Shown: positions 46,223 to 55,962, numbered from the stretch's first letter. The stretch: 64,000 nucleotides of DNA from Candidatus Wolframiiraptor sinensis (GCA_023268255.1 JALNJX010000005.1:1-64000), one strand, 5' to 3'. A program made the numbers and translations. The notes: generated from the letters alone by a model not told the origin.

Positions 46223-47554
46223 ATGCCGTCTTTCTCCGAGATGCTACGCAACGCTCTGAGCAAGTTTAGGTCGGCCGCAACCGTGGACAAGAAGACCGTT
46301 GAGGAGCTGATAAGGGATATTCAGAGAGCTCTCCTAATCGCCGACGTGAACGTCGAGCTCATTAAGAAGTTCTCGGATAGGATAAGGGAGAGAGCATTTC
46401 CAAAGGAGATGCCGCCTGGAATCTCCCGGAGGGACTACATCATCAAGGTCGTTTACGAGGAGCTCGTGAAGCTTCTCGGAGAGAAGCCGGCCGAGATAAA
46501 GATACCGAAGAAGCCGTACGTAATGATGGCTGTGGGAATACAGGGGACTGGAAAGACCACGAGCGTCGCGAAGATAGCGAATTATCTCAGAAAGATGGGC
46601 TATAGGGTCGCGGTCATCTGCGCCGACACATATAGGCCCGGAGCATATGAGCAGCTCAAGCAGCTTCTGGATGGAAAGGATATCCCGGTCTTCCATGATG
46701 GCTCTAAAGCCGTCGAGATAGCTGTGAGGGGCTTGAAGCGCTTCTCGGAAGAGGGCTACGACGTCATCCTGATAGATACTGCTGGGAGGCACAAGAATCA
46801 GGAGGAGCTCATGAAGGAGATGAAGATACTCCAAGAAAGCATTAAGCCGGATGAGGTAATTCTCATCGTTGACGCAACGATAGGCCAGGTCGCTGGAGAG
46901 CATGCGAGGGCATTTCATCAGGCCGCGCCAGTCGGATCTATAGTCCTGACGAAGATGGATACCTCGGCGAGGGGTGGAGGGGCGTTATCCGCGATCGCGG
47001 AGACCGGCGCCGTGATAAAATTCATCGGAACCGGGGAGAGGCTGGAGGACATAGAGCTCTTCAACCCGAAGGGGTACGTGGGCAGACTTCTCGGCATAGG
47101 CGACTTGGAGGGGCTGCTCGAGAGGATTAAGCTCGCGGAAGTCGAGGTCAGCGAGGAGCGCGCGAAGAAGATGCTCAGGGGGGAGTTCACGCTCGAGGAG
47201 TTCGTCAAGCAGCTGAGGGAAGTTAGGAAGATGGGGCCGCTCTCAAAGCTCCTCTCGAAGCTGCCCATACCCGGGCTTCCCGAGATCCCGCAGGACGCCA
47301 TGAGGGAGGCGGAGGAGAGGATCGAGAAGTGGTGGGCGATAATCCAATCCATGACGCCTGAAGAGAGAAGTGATCCTAGCATACTCGATGCCTCGAGGGT
47401 TAGGAGGATCGCTCGGGGAGCCGGCGTGGCCGAGGGCGATGTCAAGGCGCTTCTACGGCAATACAAGCTGATGAAGAAGCTCATTAAAAGGGCGAGAAAG
47501 GCGCCTCATAAGCTCGCGAGCCTTCGTGGGCGAGCTAACATCTCTCTAGTCTAA
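46223..47554 (+). CDS. srp54: Signal recognition particle protein SRP54
   Basis: The GTPase that binds signal peptides and 7S RNA. N domain from LRNALSKFRSAATVDKKTVE; G1 is GIQGTGKTTSVAKIANYL; DTAGRH (G3) and TKMD (G4) are present. The M domain (about residue 300 on) has the basic SRP-RNA-binding region (RRIARGAGV). I prefer ATG at 46223 (MPSFSEMLRN); a longer frame from 46151 adds 24 non-conserved residues. Confidence 0.95.
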   Translation: MPSFSEMLRNALSKFRSAATVDKKTVEELIRDIQRALLIADVNVELIKKFSDRIRERAFPKEMPPGISRRDYIIKVVYEELVKLLGEKPAEIKIPKKPYVMMAVGIQGTGKTTSVAKIANYLRKMGYRVAVICADTYRPGAYEQLKQLLDGKDIPVFHDGSKAVEIAVRGLKRFSEEGYDVILIDTAGRHKNQEELMKEMKILQESIKPDEVILIVDATIGQVAGEHARAFHQAAPVGSIVLTKMDTSARGGGALSAIAETGAVIKFIGTGERLEDIELFNPKGYVGRLLGIGDLEGLLERIKLAEVEVSEERAKKMLRGEFTLEEFVKQLREVRKMGPLSKLLSKLPIPGLPEIPQDAMREAEERIEKWWAIIQSMTPEERSDPSILDASRVRRIARGAGVAEGDVKALLRQYKLMKKLIKRARKAPHKLASLRGRANISLV

Positions 47555-47602
47555 GTTAGAGTTAAGAGTTAATAGGATATTTGCATCGTCATCACGCCGG
47601 GG

Positions 47603-48958
47603 TTGTCATTCGAGAGGCTGGCCGAGATTCTGGAGAAGGCTGAGAAGCTGCTCCTAGCCCACCCACTCTGCGACTACTGCCTCGGCAGGCAGTTCTCCTC
47701 GCTATGCTACGGCGCCGGAAACGATGAAAAGGGCAGAGCGCTAAAGCTCATCCTCGCGATGTGGAGCCTTCTCCGGCACAAGGAATCCGGGGAGATCCCG
47801 GAGATCCTGAAAAGGCTGGCATCAACGGGCTTCAAGCCCGCGGTGAAGGCTTTGCAGGTTCTCGGCGAGGAATCGCCCGAGCAGCTCCCATGCTATATTT
47901 GCGGCGGAGCCCTGACCAGGCAGGGGATGGAGGAGGTTGCCGAGAAGACCTCTGAGGAGCTGAGGGAATACGAGTTCCGGAATCTTCTAGTTGGGGCCAG
48001 GGTTCCGGCGGACGTGAGGGAGAGGGAGGATGAGCTCAGAGCGGCCTTCAACATAGATACCGGGGAGGACATCAAAGAGGATATTACGAGGTGCGTCGGC
48101 TCCATTCTCCAGAAAAAGTTCAAGGTCCCAGTAGAGTATCAGAGCCCAGACATCGTCATACTCGTAGACGTGTTCTCCGGCTCATATGAGCTACAAGTAA
48201 ACCCCATCTTCATCAAGGGATTCTACAGGAAGCTTCAAAAGAACATGCCCCAGACGCCATGGTACTGTAGACGTTGCTGGGGCCGCGGATGCGAGAAATG
48301 CAACTATACGGGTAGGGAGTACCCCGAGTCTGTCAGCGAGCTGATCGGCGAGCCGGCTCTCAAGATCTTCGAGGCGCTGAGCTACAAGTTTCACGGCGCC
48401 GGCAGGGAAGACGTGGATGCGACTGTTATCGGAACAGGCAGACCGTTCGTCTTGGAGCTAAAGCACCCCAGAAGAAGATTCGTGGATCTGGCGATACTGG
48501 AGAGGGCGGTGAATGAGGGTGCGCGGGGCAAGGTCGAGATCTCGGGCCTGGAGTATTCCAGCAGGAGGGAGCTGAGGTTGATGAAGAGCCTCTCCCCGAT
48601 CGCCTCCAAAACCTATGAGGCCATAGTCGAGCTCGATGGCGATGTGGATGAGGGGGCGCTGAAGCTCGTAGAGGAGAAGTTCAGGGACATAGTGGTGAGC
48701 CAGCGGACGCCGAGGAGGGTTTTAAGGAGAAGAGCGGACAAGATTAGGCAGAAGAAGGTCTACTACGTCGAGGCCGAGAAGCTCGGTGACCGCATCGTCA
48801 AGTTCAGGATCAAGGCTCAGGGAGGGCTCTACATAAAGGAGCTTATAGACGGCGATGAGGGGAGAACGGAGCCCAATATAGCGGAGGCGCTCGGCAGAAG
48901 ACCTCTCAGGATAGATCTCTCCGTGATCGAGGTGGAGCATCCGAAGACTGTGAGCTGA
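47603..48958 (+). CDS. pus10: tRNA pseudouridine synthase Pus10
   Basis: Forms pseudouridine 54 and/or 55 in the tRNA T-loop. The N-terminal zinc-binding region (CDYCLGRQFSSLCYG ... CYICGG), a THUMP-like middle, CNYTGREYPESV, and the catalytic-region block GREDVDATVIGTGRPFVLE are present. The start is TTG at 47603, giving SFERLAEILEKAEKLL. Length 451 is normal. The element copy 6 begins about 25 nt after its stop. Confidence 0.92.
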   Translation: MSFERLAEILEKAEKLLLAHPLCDYCLGRQFSSLCYGAGNDEKGRALKLILAMWSLLRHKESGEIPEILKRLASTGFKPAVKALQVLGEESPEQLPCYICGGALTRQGMEEVAEKTSEELREYEFRNLLVGARVPADVREREDELRAAFNIDTGEDIKEDITRCVGSILQKKFKVPVEYQSPDIVILVDVFSGSYELQVNPIFIKGFYRKLQKNMPQTPWYCRRCWGRGCEKCNYTGREYPESVSELIGEPALKIFEALSYKFHGAGREDVDATVIGTGRPFVLELKHPRRRFVDLAILERAVNEGARGKVEISGLEYSSRRELRLMKSLSPIASKTYEAIVELDGDVDEGALKLVEEKFRDIVVSQRTPRRVLRRRADKIRQKKVYYVEAEKLGDRIVKFRIKAQGGLYIKELIDGDEGRTEPNIAEALGRRPLRIDLSVIEVEHPKTVS

Positions 48959-48984
48959 GACAATTCAGCCCGGGAAAAACTTTG

Positions 48985-49200
48985 TTGATTTAAAAGTTAT
49001 TTTTAGAAGAGTCCTTCTCCGAACGCTATCTTGCAGATCCTCTCCCCATCTATCAATCGCTCCATCCTCTATCCTGGCCTCGCATGAATGCTCTACCTCC
49101 AGATCCTTTCTCGGCCTAACCACTATTCCATGCGCGGAATACTGCTGGCATGGCAGCATAGTCCACCGGCTCACCGCTCCTAACATCCTCTTTTTTCCTT
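48985..49200 (+). mobile_element. Dispersed element, very short copy 6
   Basis: On the minus strand 49140-49000 encodes a broken small frame (IVVRPRKDLEVEHSCEARIEDG, then IDGERICKIAFGEG), matching the left ends at 57600 and 63200. The right limit (TAACATCCTCTTTTTTCCTT, 49174-49193) is a short match to the pyrimidine-rich terminus. Only 30 nt separate them, so cargo and RNA-like module are gone. It fills the space between pus10 and metG. Confidence 0.55.
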
Positions 49201-49260
49201 TAAGCTTCCCTCGTCACTTCACAGTTAAAAGCTGGCTGATGTCTCTCTAGAAGAGGGTGC

Positions 49261-50943
49261 GTGAAGCTCGGGGAGAAGGTTCTCGTTACCGCGGCTCTCC
49301 CGTACTCGTATGCTCCCAGGCACTTCGGCCACCTGGCCGGAGCATATCTTCCAGCCGACATCTTCGCTAGGTTTAAGCGGATGAGGGGCGCGGAGGTTGT
49401 CTATGTCTGCGGCACTGACGAGAATGCGAGCAGCATAGTGATCGAGGCGATGAAGAGGGGGACGACGCCAAAGGAGCTCTGCGACATGTATTATCCGGTT
49501 CAGAAGGAAGTCTTCGAGAAGCTCGGGATAAGCTTCGACATCTTCTCTAGGACCAGCAAGCCCATACACTATCAAGTCGTTAGGGAATTTTATCTTAGGC
49601 TGTGGGAGAGGGGATACATCTACCCGAAGACCATCAAGCAGTGGTGGTGCCCGAATTGCGAGATCTTCCTCCCCGATAGGTTCGTGATCGGCACATGCCC
49701 GAAGTGCGGCGCGCCGGGCCAATATGGCGACGTCTGCGAGGTCTGCGGATCGTGGTATGAATCATTCGAGATAATTGATCCCAAGTGCTCGATATGCGGG
49801 TCGAGGCCCGAGGTAAGGGAGAAGACCCACTTCTTCCTCAAGCTGAGCGCCCTGACAGAAAAGGTCCTCGAGTACGTTAAGGATAAGAAGTTCTGGAGGA
49901 AAGCCACATACAACAAGACGGTCGCGTGGCTCGAGAAGGAGGGACTAAAGGACAAGGATATAACGAGGGATTATAGCTGGGGTCCTCCGGCGCCATTCCC
50001 GGGAGCAGAGGGCCAGGTGATCTACAACTGGGCCGAGAATCTCCTCGGATACATCTCAGCGACGAGGGACTGGGCCGAGAATATCGCGGGTAATCCAGAG
50101 GAATGGAGGAGATTCTGGACTGATGGAAGCGTCAAGCTATACTGCTTCATCGGGAAGGATAACCTCTTCTTCCACACGATACTCTTCCCGGCGCTCCTAA
50201 TCGCCCACGGAGACTACATTCTGCCATACAACGTCGTGGTAAACGAGTTCGTGAACTTGGAGGGCGAGAAGCTCTCGACCAGCCGGGGATGGGTTGTCTG
50301 GCTCCACGAGCTCCTCGAGAGATACGACCCGGATGTGATCAGGTATTATGCGGCGGCGATAGCTCCCGAGACGAGGGATACGGACTTCAAATGGCAGGAC
50401 TTCGCTGAGAAGGTGAATGGCGAGCTGATCGGGACCTATGGAAACTTTGTTCACAGGGTTCTCAGCTTCACCTACTCCAAGATGGGCGGCGTGATTCCGC
50501 GGCCGGGAGAGTTCGATCGCCGAGACGAGGAGATGCTGAGACGTAGAATCGATTATGCGAGGATGCTCGAGGAGCATATCGAGGCATGCGAGTTCAGGAA
50601 GGGGTTAAGAGCCCTGCTCGACCTAGCGCAGGAGGGCAACGCATACATGAACGAGAAAGCTCCATGGAGCAGCCCGGAGAATGCTGGAACAGCGATCTAC
50701 GTGCTGTGCCAGGTGGTCTATTCCCTCGCCGTGATCTCGGCGCCCTACCTGCCATTCACCTCCCAGCGGATACTCGACTACATGAATATTGGGAAGAAGG
50801 TTTCAGAGCTCAGGTGGAGCGACGCCGAGGCGATAATACCGCCAGGCCACAGGATAAATGAGCCCAAGCCCCTCTTCAGAAAGATAACGAGCGAGGAGGT
50901 CGAGGAGCAGATGAGAAAGCTTCTGGAGAGATTGAAAAAATAG
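49261..50943 (+). CDS. metG: Methionyl-tRNA synthetase
   Basis: A class I synthetase charging methionine. The HIGH-like motif is HFGHLAGAYLPADIFAR, the KMSKS loop is GEKLSTSRG, and two zinc knuckles are present (CPNCEIF ... CPKCG and CEVCGS ... CSICGS). The start is GTG at 49261. At 560 residues it lacks the C-terminal EMAP-like tRNA-binding domain, which archaea may encode separately. It ends 20 nt from the convergent ftsZ. Confidence 0.96.
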   Translation: MKLGEKVLVTAALPYSYAPRHFGHLAGAYLPADIFARFKRMRGAEVVYVCGTDENASSIVIEAMKRGTTPKELCDMYYPVQKEVFEKLGISFDIFSRTSKPIHYQVVREFYLRLWERGYIYPKTIKQWWCPNCEIFLPDRFVIGTCPKCGAPGQYGDVCEVCGSWYESFEIIDPKCSICGSRPEVREKTHFFLKLSALTEKVLEYVKDKKFWRKATYNKTVAWLEKEGLKDKDITRDYSWGPPAPFPGAEGQVIYNWAENLLGYISATRDWAENIAGNPEEWRRFWTDGSVKLYCFIGKDNLFFHTILFPALLIAHGDYILPYNVVVNEFVNLEGEKLSTSRGWVVWLHELLERYDPDVIRYYAAAIAPETRDTDFKWQDFAEKVNGELIGTYGNFVHRVLSFTYSKMGGVIPRPGEFDRRDEEMLRRRIDYARMLEEHIEACEFRKGLRALLDLAQEGNAYMNEKAPWSSPENAGTAIYVLCQVVYSLAVISAPYLPFTSQRILDYMNIGKKVSELRWSDAEAIIPPGHRINEPKPLFRKITSEEVEEQMRKLLERLKK

Positions 50944-50962
50944 AGAGGAAGGAGTGCTGAGC

Positions 50963-52015
50963 TCATATGGATTTTATTCCGAGACCCTCCAGTATCTCCT
51001 CTATCTCATCTTCTTCCAGCGGCTTCGGCTCCTCCTTCGCTTTCAGGAGCTCCGTGCTCTCCACGCCCGTTAATATCAGCGAGACCTCCAGCGTTGAGTC
51101 GAGCGCGCTGTCTATTCTCGCGCCCCAGATCACCAGCGCCTCCTCACCCATTAGCTCCGAGACTATTTCGGCTGGTCTCGCCGCCTCGCTGAGCTTCATG
51201 TCATCTCCGCCTGATACGTGTATTATCGCCCCCGATAGGCCCTCGTAGGTTATGTCGAGGAGCGGGCACTGGAGCGCCATGAACGTGGCCTCCTCCGCTC
51301 TATTCGGCGTCGAGGATCTCCCTATCCCCAGCGCCGCTAGCTTACCCCTGCTCATCACGGTCTTGAAATCCGCGTAGTCTATGTTTATCAGGCTGGGCTT
51401 GGCGATCGACTCAGTTATGCTCAACACCATGTTGCTTATCACCTCATCTGCGAGGCTGAAGGCCGCCTTCAGGCTGTATTGAGGATAGAGCTCGAGCAGC
51501 TTGTTATTGTCTATCGCGACCACAGTATTGCATTTCTCGCGCAAGTCCTCGAGACCTTTCAACGCTATCCTCTTCCTCACATTTCCCTCGAACTTGAATG
51601 GAAGCGTAACCACGCCTATAACGATCGCCCCGAGCTCCCTGGCTATCTCGGCGACGAGGGGGGCTCCGCCTGTCCCGGTTCCGCCGCCCAAGCCCGCGGC
51701 CACAAAAACTATGTCAGAGCCCTCTAGCGCCGCCCTAACCTCGTCTATTGACTCCTCCACGGCCGCCCTCCCGAGCTCCGGGTTTCCTCCGGTTCCCCGG
51801 AACTTGGTCGTCCCCTTGCCTAGTAGAATCTTCTCGTGAGCGTTTATGAGCTCGAGGTGCTGGGCATCGGTGTTCGCCGCCACGATCTTCACTCCCTTGA
51901 GCTTCATCGCGAGGACCCTGTCAGCGGTGTTGCAGCCGGCTCCTCCAACGCCTATCAGCGTTATCTTGACCTCGTCGGAGAAGTCTCTACCAAAGAGCAG
52001 TAGATCGTCATTCAC
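50963..52015 (-). CDS. ftsZ: Cell-division GTPase FtsZ
   Basis: The tubulin-like protein that forms the division ring. The tubulin signature is AAGLGGGTGTGGAPLVA, the N-terminal GVGGAGCNTADRVLAMKLKG and the T7 loop (NIDYADFKTVM) needed for GTP hydrolysis are intact. An acidic C-terminal tail (EEPKPLEEDEIEEILEGLGI) may bind membrane anchors. The GTG start at 52015 overlaps the upstream RHH gene by 8 nt. Only one ftsZ is in the window. Confidence 0.96.
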   Translation of the reverse strand: MNDDLLLFGRDFSDEVKITLIGVGGAGCNTADRVLAMKLKGVKIVAANTDAQHLELINAHEKILLGKGTTKFRGTGGNPELGRAAVEESIDEVRAALEGSDIVFVAAGLGGGTGTGGAPLVAEIARELGAIVIGVVTLPFKFEGNVRKRIALKGLEDLREKCNTVVAIDNNKLLELYPQYSLKAAFSLADEVISNMVLSITESIAKPSLINIDYADFKTVMSRGKLAALGIGRSSTPNRAEEATFMALQCPLLDITYEGLSGAIIHVSGGDDMKLSEAARPAEIVSELMGEEALVIWGARIDSALDSTLEVSLILTGVESTELLKAKEEPKPLEEDEIEEILEGLGIKSI

Positions 52016-52154
52016 TCCTCATAGCCTCCTCCATGATGAAGTCTCTGATGGCCATCCTAATTGCCTCGGCTCGATTTGGGTAAAGCCTCTTCCTAACCAG
52101 CTGATCTATCGCCTCTATGTATGCTTCTGGGAGATGAACTGTTACAACTCTCAA
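52008..52154 (-). CDS. Ribbon-helix-helix protein coupled to ftsZ
   Basis: A 48-residue RHH/CopG-type DNA-binding protein: strand RVVTVHLPEAYIEAIDQLV, then YPNRAEAIRMAIRDFIMEEA. A strong AGGAGGTG site lies just before the TTG at 52154. Its TGA (52010-52008) overlaps the GTG of ftsZ, so the two are translated together. It may regulate ftsZ or itself. Confidence 0.82.
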   Translation of the reverse strand: MRVVTVHLPEAYIEAIDQLVRKRLYPNRAEAIRMAIRDFIMEEAMRSE

Positions 52155-52319
52155 CCCCTTAACCACCTCCTGGGGGTGGGAGGGCGGGTTTGGAGATAAA
52201 GCCGTTAGTAATACGGGCGTATATGCTCGAGCGGTATTATGACTGTGTTAAGCCGCCAACCTGAGCCCAAAAAATGATTAAAGCATGCTTGGCCAATCAC
52301 CTAAATCGCCGGAGATGGA

Positions 52320-52775
52320 ATGCCTGTCATCGGAAAATATAGAAGACTTGGGCTCTCGGAGGAATTCGAGGAGATCGTCGAGAAGCTTAGAAGGGATTCG
52401 GAGAATGGTATTCCGATAATAGTCGAGGGCGAGAGGGACGCCGAGAGCCTCAGAATTCTCGGAATAACGGGCGAGATAATTCCCGTTAAATCGGTTAGGG
52501 GGTTGAGGAGGAGGCTCGAGGCAAGAGGCATCAAGAGCGTCATACTTCTCTTCGATCTAGATCGGGAGGGAGAGAGGATAATGAGGCTTGTTAAGAGGGC
52601 TTTGGAGGGCGCCGTCGGCGAGATAAATACGAGATACTGGTTCAGGCTAAAGGCCTTCAAGAGCTTGGGATTCACTCAGATCGAGCATCTCCATCTCATC
52701 CCTGGGAAGATTCGGGCTCCTCCCCTGAGCCCCTCCCGCGGCGGAAGAGCCCTCTCAAGGCGAAGAAGAGGTTAA
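52320..52775 (+). CDS. Toprim-domain protein (small primase/RNase M5-like)
   Basis: Toprim motif IVEGERDAESLRILG (glutamate motif) and LLFDLDREGERIMR (DxD motif) are both present, with a single-domain length of 151 residues. Such archaeal proteins belong to the COG1658-like group; nucleolytic or primase-related activity is possible. The last 26 residues lie opposite the end of the signal peptidase gene (80-nt convergent overlap) and are arginine-rich, so the functional end may be near residue 125. Confidence 0.75.
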   Translation: MPVIGKYRRLGLSEEFEEIVEKLRRDSENGIPIIVEGERDAESLRILGITGEIIPVKSVRGLRRRLEARGIKSVILLFDLDREGERIMRLVKRALEGAVGEINTRYWFRLKAFKSLGFTQIEHLHLIPGKIRAPPLSPSRGGRALSRRRRG

Positions 52776-53238
52776 GAATTATCAAGCCCGCTAGGAGAAC
52801 CAGCCCGTAGGGAGGATATATCTCGCCCGACAGGAATAAGGATAGATAGCCTATTCCAAGCCAGTATGGTATCTTGAGACCGGTCCATTTTCCGACGATA
52901 TTCTCATATGGAACCGGAGACCATGGATCGATCCCCGCATTCGCATCTCCTCTCGTATATACTCCCTCCTCGGCCACGCGGACGACCCTATGGACGACTA
53001 AGTTTCCATACCACGGGTTCCAGAATACTATTACGTCTCCGACGCGGATGTTCTCGGAGCGTGCTGGCTCTATCACTATTACGTCCCCCACATGTAATAC
53101 CGGCTCCATGCTTCCTGACTTGACGACGAGCAGTGGGGTAACATTCCCAGAGACCCTGTAAGCGATCACGGCGAGTAGGAGCAGGGTAAGTATTACGAGG
53201 GCAATATCGGCCGCCAGAATTCGCCGAGCCATGCACAT
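52696..53238 (-). CDS. Archaeal signal peptidase I (Sec11 type)
   Basis: Cleaves signal peptides after Sec export. An N-terminal membrane helix precedes the serine motif VKSGSMEPVLHVGDVI; the second catalytic residue is histidine (NLVVHRVV), as in ER-type and archaeal enzymes. The RGDANAGIDPWSPVP block is present, and two C-terminal hydrophobic segments follow. It starts 10 nt after the large surface protein gene, same strand, probably one transcript. Confidence 0.9.
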   Translation of the reverse strand: MCMARRILAADIALVILTLLLLAVIAYRVSGNVTPLLVVKSGSMEPVLHVGDVIVIEPARSENIRVGDVIVFWNPWYGNLVVHRVVRVAEEGVYTRGDANAGIDPWSPVPYENIVGKWTGLKIPYWLGIGYLSLFLSGEIYPPYGLVLLAGLIILNLFFALRGLFRRGRGSGEEPESSQG

Positions 53239-53247
53239 CCCCCCGAT

Positions 53248-55962
53248 CTAGATCCTTGGAAAACTCCTAGCTCTTCTCGTCTCACGCCTGGGCTGCTGTC
53301 TTCCATGCGGGAGCCTCGAGATCGCGTATCCCGAGATCGCGAGATCTATTGCGCTCACTGCTATCGCGAGCTCGAACCCCATGGTTATCAAGGTCGGGCG
53401 TAGGAAGCTCAGCGACTTCGACTTCTCGACGCTGAGCTTGAAGCTGTACGTCTCATTGCCTATTCTCATGGTTGCATTATAGCTCTTAGCCGCTGGTAGG
53501 AGCAGCTTTAAGGCCCCGTCATCGCCGCTAACCGCTTCAGTTACTACGCCAATCTCATCCTCGATTATCAGCCTCGCGCCGGCGACCGCGCTCCCATCAG
53601 GGTTTCTCACGAAGATCTCAACAGGATAGACCGTGGAGTATATCACGAGGTCCGTGATGGTCTTTTCCAGATATGTGCTGAAGTTCCCGGCGCTTCTCCC
53701 CCTATACTTTATCTCTATCCTGAGATCTCCTTCGGGAAGCCTCTCGAAAATCCTATTTCCCTCCGCCAAGTTGTAAGCCTTAAGGCGCATATTGTTGATG
53801 TAGAGCACGGCCATTCCATCATTTAGGGGCCTTCCATCTCCTCTAAGGATCTCCGCCCCAAAACTATAGACCGAGCAAGCTATCACTGCCTTCATATCAT
53901 CTCTGATGAGATCTATCTCGCTCGGCTCAGTCTTGATCTTCACGCCCTTGTAAAAGACCGCGATGCTCAGGGTTATGTTGGGCAGGTCCCTGAAAATTGC
54001 TCGACCATCCTCTCCGATCTTTTCCTCGAACTCGTGCTCGCCGAAGGATATTATGGCTCTTCCTTGGTCCAGGGGATTCTTATCGGAGTCGAGGAAGATT
54101 AGCTCTAGATCAAGCACTCCCGGGGCCTTAAGCTCCAGCAGCTTATCCTCCGGCGAGATCTCTATAAAGTCCTCTAGAACTTTAAAGCCATAATACGTCA
54201 CGATGAGCTTGTACTCTGCGATCGGCAGATTCTCCACGAGCAGGGTCCCGTTCCCGATGTACTTGCCAGACCTAGAGAATTTTCCACGCGTCAATGTGAG
54301 CGCCGTATTTTCTAGAGCCTCTTCGCCGTCCCTATCAAGTATCCTGAAGTACACGTTCTTCAGGGAGAGCTTCATCCTCACGCTCATGTCGGAGGTTAGA
54401 TCCACGCTTTCCCAGCCGACGGGTATTCCATCAACATAAGCCTCGAGCTTGTAGGTTAGGGGGAGCAGCCTACCTGGAGAGCCGCGGCCCGCTTCATCGG
54501 TCTTGAACGAGGTTATCGCTCCAACGCCCTCAAGCAGCACCACTATATTGGCGCTCACCGGCTTCTCATCCAAGTTGATTGCGGTGATGTTGAGCCTGCA
54601 TCCCGTCAAGTTCAACCATAAGACCTGGTTCTCGCCAATTATCTTTAAGCGCCCAGCCCTAAATATCTCCCTGCCGGAGTAAAATAGGATCGCCTCATAG
54701 TTATCCGACTTGGGGATGTTCCTTATACTCGCCTCCCAGTCCGCCGCTTGGAACTCGAATCTCAGACCCGACGTCCTCAGCTCTCCCAGAAGAGATTTTG
54801 TGAGTGAAGCGTTCACGAGGGCCGAGGCATTCACCCTTATCTTGATGTCGTAGAACCAGGCTTTAACGGCGCCCTCGGCGGACTCGATTTTAACTTCATA
54901 TGCTCCGGAGTATACGATGAGATCCCCTAGCATTATTCTCAGAGTATAATTTTCGAATGGTGTGTGGCCGAAGTATAATACGCCGTCATTGGACTCGGCA
55001 GATCCGACCTCCCCTCCATCCTTGATTAGTTTGCCGATGAGGGTGTAGTTCCTTAAAATGTCCTCGCCATCGTAATCCATGACAGTGATATTGAGCCTGA
55101 CAGCATCCACGGCTATCTTTTTTGAGAAGTCATCATTCAATACCTCTACCTCCTTCCCGTCCGACTGATACACGATTATGCCCTTGAGCCTCGCCATAAC
55201 ATACCATTTCGTATTCGTTGGAATGAGTTTTATCACCGCCTTGCCATCCAGCTCGCTCACTGCCGTCCCCACTGGCTCCCTATCGAGCTCCTCCCTAAGC
55301 TCGACTACGACCCCTTTAACTGGAGAATTCTTTCTATCGATGATCGTTAAAACCACTCTATAAAGGGGAAGCGTTAACCTTGTGATGCCATCGGAAGGGT
55401 TTTTGTCTTCAAGGGAGTAGTTCTTTCCTCTGAATTCCACAATGATCCCGTAATATGCATCAGATGGTATGGGGCCGAACTCCACCTTTCCGCTGGAATC
55501 CGTTGAGCCCAAGTAGGTTATTGTGTTATTCCTCCTATGAGTTAGGAAGACTTTCGCGCCCGGAACGGAATCCCTCTCCTTTCCATCGTAAACGTATATC
55601 GTCCACTTGCTCACGACATTAACTTCAATGTCAACGCTTGGGGTCTTGGTTATGTCAATGCTGTACTCATATCCGACTCTGTGGCCTGCCGGGTAATAGA
55701 CGTAAATTCTGTATAGCTTATCTCCGGCCACATTATCGAATGCGACCCTACCGTCTGAGCCCGTCTTCTTCACGTCTATTTTCGTTTCATCCTCATATCT
55801 CAGCTCGACGTAAGCGCCCGCGAGGGGTTTCTTATCCATCGTGGAGACTTTTACCGTTAGTGTTGGGCCCTCTTGAGCTTGGGTGGGGATTACTAGGTTT
55901 ATCAGGAGTATGAGCGTGAGAAGGCCGAGCATTATTAGCGCGATCTTTCCAGTAGAGCTCAT
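53248..55962 (-). CDS. Large surface-anchored protein with repeated beta-sandwich domains
   Basis: A 904-residue protein with an N-terminal signal or anchor (about residues 8-28) and a C-terminal hydrophobic segment (about 865-887) followed by a basic tail. Between them lie about nine units of 80-95 residues that resemble carboxypeptidase regulatory-like or Ig-like domains. Each has a pattern such as DKKPLAGAYVELRYEDE then GSDGRVAFDNV. Several N-x-S/T sites suggest glycosylation. It looks like a cell-surface protein held at both ends. It precedes a signal peptidase gene. Confidence 0.75.
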   Translation of the reverse strand: MSSTGKIALIMLGLLTLILLINLVIPTQAQEGPTLTVKVSTMDKKPLAGAYVELRYEDETKIDVKKTGSDGRVAFDNVAGDKLYRIYVYYPAGHRVGYEYSIDITKTPSVDIEVNVVSKWTIYVYDGKERDSVPGAKVFLTHRRNNTITYLGSTDSSGKVEFGPIPSDAYYGIIVEFRGKNYSLEDKNPSDGITRLTLPLYRVVLTIIDRKNSPVKGVVVELREELDREPVGTAVSELDGKAVIKLIPTNTKWYVMARLKGIIVYQSDGKEVEVLNDDFSKKIAVDAVRLNITVMDYDGEDILRNYTLIGKLIKDGGEVGSAESNDGVLYFGHTPFENYTLRIMLGDLIVYSGAYEVKIESAEGAVKAWFYDIKIRVNASALVNASLTKSLLGELRTSGLRFEFQAADWEASIRNIPKSDNYEAILFYSGREIFRAGRLKIIGENQVLWLNLTGCRLNITAINLDEKPVSANIVVLLEGVGAITSFKTDEAGRGSPGRLLPLTYKLEAYVDGIPVGWESVDLTSDMSVRMKLSLKNVYFRILDRDGEEALENTALTLTRGKFSRSGKYIGNGTLLVENLPIAEYKLIVTYYGFKVLEDFIEISPEDKLLELKAPGVLDLELIFLDSDKNPLDQGRAIISFGEHEFEEKIGEDGRAIFRDLPNITLSIAVFYKGVKIKTEPSEIDLIRDDMKAVIACSVYSFGAEILRGDGRPLNDGMAVLYINNMRLKAYNLAEGNRIFERLPEGDLRIEIKYRGRSAGNFSTYLEKTITDLVIYSTVYPVEIFVRNPDGSAVAGARLIIEDEIGVVTEAVSGDDGALKLLLPAAKSYNATMRIGNETYSFKLSVEKSKSLSFLRPTLITMGFELAIAVSAIDLAISGYAISRLPHGRQQPRRETRRARSFPRI

